A stretch of DNA of 29,349 nucleotides from Tieghemiomyces parasiticus (lineage: Eukaryota > Kickxellomycota > Dimargaritomycetes > Dimargaritales > Dimargaritaceae). The position numbers were made by a program, and so were the translations under genes. Below the pieces are notes generated by a model. It was given only the letters and a program-made list of their open reading frames with translations. It was not told where the DNA came from and made no database searches. Position 1 is the stretch's first letter, and each line of letters begins with the position of its first letter. The stretch is from positions 1 to 29,349 of the forward strand of contig JANBPT010000588.1 of assembly GCA_027575765.1 (NCBI GenBank), given 5' to 3'. Shown here in pieces: positions 1 to 7,227 of this stretch.

Positions 1-297
1 GGGAATGGGAATGGGAAAGGGAAAGGGAAAGGGAAAGATAGAGAGGAGGAGAGGGAAATGTGGTGAATTCACCACACAAGGAAAGCACCGCCCTGGGTTC
101 TAAGAGGCCTGGGGCCTCACCTGAGCAGTGCATCATTTCTATTCCTACCTGGATGGCTGTAATAACCTGTAAGTGGAGGTGGATGTAACAACAGCACTGG
201 GACTCTTTAATAATAAGGATTATTGCCAAGCTAACAAACTAGGCAGCATGAGGGCTGTGTTGATATTAGGCCCAAGTATAATACCATACCCAAAAGG
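1..297. other. Low-complexity purine tract and gene-free left edge
   Basis: The first ~60 bases are an imperfect GGGAAA/GGGAAT tract that passes into GA-rich sequence. The remainder has no supportable gene. It lies in the CpG-depleted block and probably belongs to, or flanks, the 3' part of the retroelement relic that follows on the minus strand. The tract resembles a simple repeat. It is not a clean telomeric array. Confidence 0.5.
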
Positions 298-391
298 CTA
301 TTCTACTATCACAGAATCTATAGTTCTGAAATAGCAGACTTGGACTTTACCTAGGGATAGTCTAATGTGGTGGTTCCCAATCACCACACAG
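258..391 (-). repeat. Dispersed inverted repeat, copy A (partner at 2999-3134)
   Basis: This stretch is nearly the reverse complement of 2999-3134, including the shared AGGCTATTCTACTATCACAG / CTGTGATAGTAGAATAGCCT segment and the shared GTGGTGATTGGGAACCACCA end. Copy A overlaps the end of the reverse transcriptase relic just downstream of its YADD box, so the repeat is retroelement-derived sequence and not terminal repeats of a DNA transposon. The two copies differ by scattered substitutions. Confidence 0.8.
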
Positions 392-1092
392 GCAATGATG
401 GTAATGTCATCTGCATAAATAAGGGCTCCAAGGCAGTGGTAGTAGATGCAGGCCCCCACTTTGGCCTTGCAGAGGAGGCCAGGGAGGGTGTCAATGTTGT
501 AGTTAAATAATATCAGTAAGAGCACCAAGCCTTGGACAATGCTGGTGGACAAGGGCCATGGTGAGGAGAGTTCTGGTCCAATGTGGACTTGGAATGCAGT
601 GGAGTGTAGCATTGATTGGATTAGTAGGTTGAGGCAACCCTGTAGGCCTTTGGCCTCCAGGGCTTGGAGTAGTAGGTTGCAGGGGACTCTATTATAGGCC
701 CCTTAGATGTCAAAGGTCATGGCAATGCCCTTGGTCTGGCTGGTGTGGTGGGCCATGCAGTGGAGGTCCAGGACAGTGTCCAGGGTGGACTGGCCCTGGC
801 AGAAACCATGTTGGCCATTGTCTAGGTCTGCAAGGTTGTGCTGGAGTGTGCCAAAGAGAGCCTTTTTGCAGATCTTGCATAGGACACTGGTGACCAATAT
901 TGGGTGGAAGTTGGATGCCAAGGTGGGGTCCCCCCCCTTGTGGATGGGCACTAGATGGGCCACATTCCATGCAGTTGGGTTGGTCCCCCATTGCCAGCAG
1001 AGAGAGAGGAGAGATATGAGGGCCCTGGTGGCCACTGGGATGCCCCAAAAGCCTCTACCTGTAGTTGACCAGGGCCTAGGGCCTTGCCCAGT
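298..1092 (-). pseudogene. Non-LTR (LINE-type) retrotransposon reverse transcriptase relic
   Basis: One minus-strand frame runs from 1092 down to 298 and is interrupted only by a TAA at 703-705; a TAG at 1093-1095 bounds it upstream. The translation reads like the palm and fingers of a non-LTR reverse transcriptase. It has a WNVAHLVPIHKGGDP-type motif, then a TSVLCKI segment, then QHGF..GQSTLD followed by TFDI-(stop)-GAYN, and the catalytic YADD box encoded at 406-417 (YADDITII). The endonuclease, the 5' part and the usual C-terminal region are not in frame here, so this is a fragment of a longer element. It contains no CpG. The internal stop falls inside the conserved D-I-x-G-A-Y-N motif and should abolish function. 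Family membership is confident; the LINE clade cannot be assigned by eye. Confidence 0.85.
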
Positions 1093-1135
1093 CTACATTA
1101 GCATATTGTTGCAGTGACTGTGTCAAAGTCAAATG

Positions 1136-1662
1136 GGGTTGGGCTCATTCTTACTGCCAGCATGGATTAGTAGGTAGCTAGGGTAGGGGTGAGGTTGACT
1201 GGGGCAAAGTTGAGGGTGGCAGCAAAGTGGTTGGCCAACCTCTTGGCTGCCAAAATGGAGGGGTCACTAACCTGGTTGGCTAAGACCCATGGGCTACCTG
1301 CAGGTGAGGTTTTCTGTATTACTGTTTTCTACTAGTCATATTTATTACCTTCCTAGCATTCAGGGTGGGCCAGCCATTGCATATATTTACAAATATACAG
1401 GGTCATGGGAAATACTAATTATCAAAACAATTGTGATATCTGCTAATTTATTTATTTTTATATTTCTTATACATATAATTTTTCCCTGGCATTGCAAAAA
1501 TTCCTGGGACCATTGCACAGAAAACCTCCACATCTAGAAATAGCTGCTGTAACAGATGCTGGCCTTTATTAAATATATATAACCCTTAAATTTCTAATCA
1601 ATTAACATCAATTAAGCCCCAGATATCCTTACTGCAATTGACCAACTAGGTCGTTTTTCATT
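1136..1662. other. Gene-free CpG-depleted stretch, AT-rich from about 1300
   Basis: Bases up to about 1290 look like degraded upstream sequence of the retroelement on the minus strand. From about 1310 the composition becomes AT-rich, with many A and T runs and stop codons in all frames. I see no gene, RNA or clear repeat end. One of only three CpGs in the left block lies here, near 1651. Confidence 0.4.
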
Positions 1663-2229
1663 ATGCAATTGATTTCCTGCCATATACTATTTTCTTGCTA
1701 TATACAAATTGTACTATCAATTTTTGGCACTATGGCCAATATTTGCAATTCTCATTTCCAATTTAATTGCCCAAGTTGTAACCACCTCAGAGATACAGTG
1801 GTACCCACTGCCTTGTACATGCCAATGGACCTCCTGGAGCCATTAGAGGCTCATGAGACAACTGACATCCATATGCTCCCCCAGTGTGGACAACATGCCA
1901 GCAAATTGGAGTCAACATTGTCATCCTATCACATGATAACTGTCAAAGGGGATTCCAAGGAGCATGGGTGTTGCACTGCCTCATACCTGCTAGCCTTTGC
2001 ACCAGATATGACACACATCTACCAATCTTGTTTGAGATTGGCAACCTTTGAGGTGTTGCTGATTGTGTTGTTCTTAATTCTGAGTACAAAATCAGTGGCT
2101 ACTGTGAATATAAACCATCTAGGTATGGTGCAGTTGATCATGCCACCCAAGGGGCAGTGTATGGCTCAGCCATGCCACACTCTGGCAATGGTTGCACCAT
2201 CTGGGGTTTGCTCACAACCCCAGGCATAG
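1663..2229 (+). CDS. Unrecognised 188-aa open frame inside the repeat block (doubtful)
   Basis: This is an ATG-initiated frame with no CpG, lying between retroelement relics. The translation has two hydrophobic stretches: an N-terminal one around residues 5-25, and a second around residues 128-142 (VLLIVLFLIL). It also has many Cys and His residues. I recognise no domain. It is long for an AT-balanced region and could be a remnant of a transposon-encoded protein, a decayed host gene or a chance frame. Its composition matches the surrounding decayed repeats and not the GC-rich genes to the right, so I treat it as a possible relic and not an active gene. Confidence 0.2.
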   Translation: MQLISCHILFSCYIQIVLSIFGTMANICNSHFQFNCPSCNHLRDTVVPTALYMPMDLLEPLEAHETTDIHMLPQCGQHASKLESTLSSYHMITVKGDSKEHGCCTASYLLAFAPDMTHIYQSCLRLATFEVLLIVLFLILSTKSVATVNINHLGMVQLIMPPKGQCMAQPCHTLAMVAPSGVCSQPQA

Positions 2230-2998
2230 CCCTTGTGCAAATGACCTAACCAAACCCCACCCTACTTGCCCAGGGGAAACCCTTACCTGAAATGGCCCTA
2301 TCTGGGACATGGGGAGCCTGACCCAAGTGGGGGCAGTGCAAGAGGCAATGGCCACTGCTTTTCAACCCTGTAACTTTGGGGATATTGACAGAACTGATGA
2401 CACCAAGTTTTGTCATACCCATTAATAATGGGCATTGAAGGATCATTTCACCTGTTATTAAATAAAATATACATTGATTGCCTAGAGGACTAGCCAAGTT
2501 CAGGAAGGTGCCTTGTGGTGCCCAGATACCACTGACAATGACATAAACAATTGTACCTATCAGGGGCCCCAGGCCCCTTGATACTTGCCTTCCATTTACC
2601 AATGTACTTTCTTATACTTTGGGTATGCATGATACTCTATCACCCCTCACACCCTCAACCACCCTACTTTACTCTCTCTTGTCCCTTGTAACAACTGTAT
2701 GCCCTCAGACTGACCTGACTACATTGTAATGTTGTCCAATTACATGGTGCACCTCTGAGTACAGCTCATTATAATCTCCATGTTTATCCAACCATTCTTA
2801 GCAGCAGCACACATAGGTTGCAGGTTGGCTATCACACCAGCACTGCCACAGAGCCTGGCATGACCTTGGCCAAGAGTGGCCATCTCATGCACCTATTCAG
2901 CCACTTCTCTGATATAGTAAAACCATGTTCAAGTAGCAGGCAGAGATTCATGCTAACAGGCTCTACTCAGTACTCAGGGAGCAGGTAAGGCAGTCCTG
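2230..2998. other. Gene-free CpG-depleted sequence between repeats
   Basis: No convincing coding frame, RNA gene or repeat boundary is visible. Short open frames on either strand have no recognisable motif. It is probably degenerate transposon sequence, judging from its complete lack of CpG and abundance of TG and CA. Confidence 0.4.
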
Positions 2999-3134
2999 GT
3001 GTGGTGATTGGGAACCACCACATTAGATTTTCCCAAGGTAAAGTCCAAGTCTACTATTTCAGAACCACATATTCTGTGATAGTAGAATAGCCTTTTGGTT
3101 ATGGTATTAGACTTGGGCCTAATATCAGCACACC
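2999..3134 (+). repeat. Dispersed inverted repeat, copy B (partner at 258-391)
   Basis: This block is nearly the reverse complement of 258-391. Similarity starts at TGTGGTGATTGGG and ends near GGGCCTAATATCAGCACACC; both flanks then diverge. Because copy A is part of a minus-strand reverse transcriptase relic, copy B is a plus-strand piece of the same family. No YADD-containing sequence precedes it, so it is a severely truncated copy or a rearrangement product. Confidence 0.8.
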
Positions 3135-3479
3135 TGGTCTCTACAGTGTGCACATACAGAGGGCCTATGATGGAAGACAGTACCCATGTGCTGTTACCTA
3201 TCTATGGGGTATAGGCCACTGACTTCTCCTCCCATCCAGATAGTCAGGTGAACCAAACTTGTAGAGCCAGCCTGGTATCATCACAGTGGCTCCATTACAA
3301 TAATATGCCTTGTTTTTTTGCTGCTATAGGGCTATGGTTACTATGGTTGGGTTACCTTCCCTTCTTACCCACACTAGATCAGCTGGTGGCCATTGTAGTC
3401 CCACCATCCCTTCAAATTCCTTTTCCATTGCTCATTAATTGACCAGTCCTATCATCATATACCTCAACTACCTACTATT

Positions 3480-4060
3480 ACATCCCCCACCATCTTGAAT
3501 GTCCAAAAGGTGGAGAAAATTCTGCAAGATTTTCAGGACCTTGCCCAGTCCATGACCAGGGACAATTCTAAGGATACCAACCTGGTTATGCACAGCCTGA
3601 TGGGGATCAAGGATGGCCTTCAGGCTCAGGGTGGTATGTCAGAGACCCTCTGCCATGACCCTCCCTTATTATACTTCCCATCAACTTCCCTCCCCCCTCC
3701 CCATCATAATTGTGGGAAGCTTTTACTGCCAGCCTGGTCCTCTGCTTGGTGATCCCCACTCCAATGTCAGTGCCCATGTATTACTTGGCCATTATACCTC
3801 AGAAGTATGGGCTATCCTACCCTACAGCCAACCATCACCTTGGCTTACCTTCCAGTCCCCAGGTGACTAGCCCTGGATAGACCATGTTATAGTACCCAAA
3901 GGCCTCCAGGGCCCTGTAACCAAATGGAGCTCACACCCACCAATGACCCCTGCTTGGATCCTCAGCTCTACTCAGTATTATCTGATCATTTGCTACTTGT
4001 GATTTTTCACCCCAATATCCCCCCCTGCCTGAGGAGACTGGAACTATAGCAATGAGGGAG
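3480..4060 (+). pseudogene. Probable LINE endonuclease (APE-type) relic, frame-broken
   Basis: The plus strand holds broken coding sequence in shifting frames. From about 3495 there is a helical, charged segment (KVEKILQDFQDLAQS). Near 3860-3900 the sequence reads PWIDHVIVP, and near 3940-4020 another frame reads TNDPCLDPQL...LSDHLLLVIFH. An IDH motif followed by SDH-hydrophobic is characteristic of the C-terminal half of APE-type endonucleases in non-LTR retrotransposons. At least one frame change and several stops separate the pieces. The orientation is opposite to the reverse transcriptase at 298-1092, so it belongs to another insertion. The identification rests on short motifs only. Confidence 0.45.
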
Positions 4061-4080
4061 GCTGAGACTGCACAATAAAC

Positions 4081-4600
4081 AGTTACACAACAGACCTCTT
4101 GGCCCTACAATGGCCCAACAGAACCCCCCCCGCATAGTTGCACTCCTTAATGACCATGTTGTATATTAAAATGGTGGTTTTGTTCAATTCCATTTCTTTG
4201 GGCTTACCATAAAAAAAATTGTTAATGTTATCCACAACAACAAAAATGGTGGAATTGCACTGCCATTACCACCACCTGTCAAATCATGGTGGAAAGACCT
4301 CCAAGTAGCACAATTATTAGCCACTGTCATTTTCCTCATTTGGTAGTTCACTGTCTCATCATAATTTTTATTAATTCCTCCTAATATCTTACCCACCCCT
4401 GTGCACTACTTTAAAGAGGGATATACAATACACTTGTTTGTGCTGGCTAATCAACAATATATTTTGTGGTAGGTATAATTGCAGTCCAAATCTAGATGTA
4501 ACACATTAGGGGGAGGTATTTTTTATTGGTACCAACTTGGTTTTTATAGGTGTCACTATAACGTTGCAGATTTTCTAAGCTAAATGATGTTTATTAGATA
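4081..4600. other. Gene-free right edge of the CpG-depleted block
   Basis: AT-rich sequence with no recognisable gene. A run of C precedes the third and last CpG of the left block, at 4130-4131. CpG reappears at 4562 and becomes frequent after about 4770, so this stretch marks the edge of the strongly depleted compartment. Confidence 0.4.
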
Positions 4601-4619
4601 TAACCACCATCACTCTGTA

Positions 4620-4990
4620 CCGCTCAGCAACCTTGCTCTAGCCAGCCATCTAAGTAGGCTCTCAAGTCATTTGGCTGGAGTCTGGCTAACTCCAATTGCC
4701 AGGTGTCTACAGCTTGCCTCCAGTGTGCTGAACTTACTACCCCTCAGCCGCTGCTTGTTATTCCTGAACAGCCAGAAGTCGCGGGGGGCCAGGTCAGCAT
4801 CAACTTGGGTGTGGTATGACCTTGGTGGGATCCAGTTGGGACAGGGCCACCTTTAGGGCACCACCTCCAGTGACTAGAGCCAGCAGGGGGGGTTGTAAAG
4901 GTGCACTCAAGTCTCATCATCTGTGACAATGGAGTCCAGCAGATATAGAGTTCTTTTGGGACGCACATGTCCAACTGGGATATCTATAAT
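4620..4990 (-). pseudogene. Mariner-type (Tc1/mariner) transposase relic
   Basis: Minus-strand translation across frames gives two hallmark pieces of a mariner transposase. The first is LLDSIVTDDET-(stop)-VHLYNP at about 4880-4935; the stop is TGA where mariners have the Trp of DDETW, and this motif holds the second catalytic Asp. The second is DLAPRDFWLFRNNKQ..L at about 4740-4797, which matches the DLAPSD(Y/F)..F block with the third catalytic Asp, followed by GSKFSTLEA. Further stops lie between and after them. The N-terminal helix-turn-helix region and the inverted termini are not visible. The element is certainly dead. Unlike the retroelement block to its left it still carries several CpGs. 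Confidence 0.75.
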
Positions 4991-4999
4991 TGGTGCCCG

Positions 5000-6588
5000 C
5001 TCCCCTCACTGACGATATTGAGCCCTTCAATTAGGCATAGGGTTCTATCCGTTGGGGGGAGAGACATTGTACGCTTTTCACCCTGGTCACCTGTTTCTTC
5101 TCATCTAGTACGTGTTATATGGTGTTGCTAAGGCTGGTTGTTTTTTTGGGCGTATTAATGACCGTCGCTTGGCGCTGACTCCATCATGGGCATACCAAAC
5201 CATCACTTCCATTGGAGAGGTAAAAACTGCGCAGGATGCTCAATTCGGATTCTGCCTTAGGCAGCCTATCCCTATACCAGCCTGTCGGTTGTAACGCGAG
5301 GGTATACATCTAGTCTCTCTAAGAGAGTCAGGCGGTTGCTCATTTTACATTGACACGTCGTCATAGGCTGCCAGGAGGGCCACTTGGTGTCTAGATTATG
5401 CGTAGAAAGATCCGTGCCAATCCGGATACGTCGAGCCAAGTCGCTCTTTTCGAAATACGCTGAATCTCACGGGCCCCTATATCCCTTATCCAATCAACGA
5501 AATGCCCGATTGACAAGGATCGATGTCGTCGGGCCTATCACCCCATCCGTATGAAAGCGGACCATCCTCCGCCCACCCACTTTGCTGCTGCTCTCTCTAG
5601 TGACTGTGTGAGGGCAACTGGATGCGCTTGCCGGTCAGCCAGCGCCGTCCTCTTTGGTATGGCGGCTAATTGACCACTCTAGCGAGGTCCAAGCTGTGAC
5701 GGGCGAAAGGGGTGACCGCGAAGGGGGAGCGACGCTTAAAGATAAGCGATCCGGCATCGACCTTCCTCTCTAGTGGATATCAGAACGAAGATCGGCACTA
5801 CTCACTTGACAATACAGGCTGTCAGGGGCCGCCGTCAAGCTTTCATGCCCTTAACCTTGGACAAGGGTGAAATTAACGCCTTGGACTCCGTCGGCCACTC
5901 AAGTATTGTAATATCTAATTCACTGGTTGCTAAAGTAGTATGGTTGGATGTAAAAGAAGACGTGGCCTGCATAGGCCTGCGGAGTTCAAATGGGAGCCGG
6001 TCGGTTGCGACTTGTCCGTGCTGGCCTTCGCGTGGCGTGTTACTATCTGAGCGCTGTGTCGTATGGTACCGTTCATTACATCTACAAGTTAACAAAAGGG
6101 CTGAGTGGAATACGGATGCGGTCGGCGATACGCGGACAGCCTGTTCGGCCACTGCTAGCACTCACCATTCTCCCCTTCGCCTCCTGCCTCGCACAATCCC
6201 GTCTTCTGCTTTCGCTTTCCACCGCACGTCGTCGCATGGGGTCGACTTTCTGTGTAACCGATCCACCACAGCCTGCCGCACCGTTGGTTAAAAGTTGTCT
6301 CCATTTCCTGGTGCGACCCGTTGTACATCGCACCCGAGTGCGGAGCGGGAGAGACGAGAATAAGCGGGGACGGTAAAATGAAGGAACCCCACGCGGAGAC
6401 GGCAATCTTCCCTCACCCCACCGGCTGACTAGTACCACCATCCGGTTGGTCCATGGTCGCCGTCGTCCTCCACCTCGCCTCCCACTCAGTCGACTCATCA
6501 GCCGATGGTTTCCCTGGTCGACCTACTGACCGCCAGCAGCCCCTTGGGCGATGCCGGCTGGGGATCCCCCCCCCCAGTGAGGAGCTAA
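5000..6588. other. Long intergenic region, no gene recognised
   Basis: This 1.6-kb stretch lies between the mariner relic and the promoter of the bZIP gene. It is CpG-rich like the gene-bearing part of the window. Open frames on both strands between about 5.77 and 6.5 kb overlap one another and show no recognisable domain. The part up to about 5300 may contain further decayed transposon. I see no RNA gene. Confidence 0.4.
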
Positions 6589-6600
6589 ATATATAAATAT
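6589..6600 (+). promoter_or_regulatory. Candidate TATA element for the bZIP gene
   Basis: ATATATAAATAT sits in a GC-rich surround about 480 bases before the bZIP start codon. It resembles the TATAAATA element of the secreted-protein gene in this window. If it is used, the leader is roughly 450 nt of C/T-rich sequence. The transcription start is not otherwise shown. Confidence 0.4.
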
Positions 6601-6825
6601 CCGTGGCGCACGCACCACCGGTCACGGGTCGAGGTCGCTTTTATCCCGTCCCACAACCATAACGCACCCATACATTACGTTCTCTGGCCTTCCAGGGTCA
6701 AAGTCTCTCCATCAATCACCAATTGATTGTCCTCGTCACATTGATCACCCCTCCGCTATTTTGGTACGCTTTCCTCCGCCTGACTCGCCGCCCTCTTCCC
6801 CCCCTTACATATCGGATTTTGGTAT

Positions 6826-7227
6826 ATGCCCCTCACCTCACCCCCGCCGTTATTTCTCAGGACCCCGGCTACCGTTCTCACACACCGGCCAATTTGTCGC
6901 TCTGCCCAAGCTAACCTCCAACTCCGCCGCTACCATATTCCGCGGTCTGGCGCATTCTTACCTTCTCAGTACTTCCCACCCGTTTCCTTACGACCTCGCT
7001 CACAGCCCCTCTCCTCTATAGCCTATTCGCCAGCATTCCCCGACCTACGATACCATCCCCGCCTGCGCACTCGTCCACCATGGCGCATACCGACTTCCAT
7101 CCGCTTGACAGCGCGCAGTTGTCCTCGCCGCCCTCCGTGGACGACGCTCTCACGGCCTCCAGCTTCGCGTCGCCACTCACCCACGACCTGGACGAGCCCG
7201 TCCTTTGGCAGACCTTGGCTGAGATGA
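6826..7227 (+). promoter_or_regulatory. Upstream ORF overlapping the bZIP start codon
   Basis: The only ATG between the TATA-like element and the bZIP start lies at 6826. It opens a 133-codon frame that ends at 7227, about 150 bases inside the bZIP gene in a different frame. Its context is weak (T at -3), whereas the bZIP start has an ideal CCACCATGG context, so leaky scanning would allow both. Overlapping uORFs are known to control stress-response bZIP factors such as ATF4. It matters only if transcription starts upstream of 6826 and no leader intron removes it: GTATAT overlaps the ATG, and a CTAAC plus AG follow at about 6910 and 6968. Confidence 0.35.

Noticed and set aside
1..40. GGGAAA tract as a telomere
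   Set aside because: The unit is irregular, short and unlike known fungal telomere repeats; it is better called simple sequence.
1..4561. Classical repeat-induced point mutation as the cause of decay
   Set aside because: The loss is specific to CpG, while CpA is abundant; classical RIP depletes CpA preferentially.
5773..6498. Several overlapping frames of 100-170 codons on both strands
   Set aside because: They overlap each other in conflicting frames, have no recognisable motif, and sit in spacer DNA.
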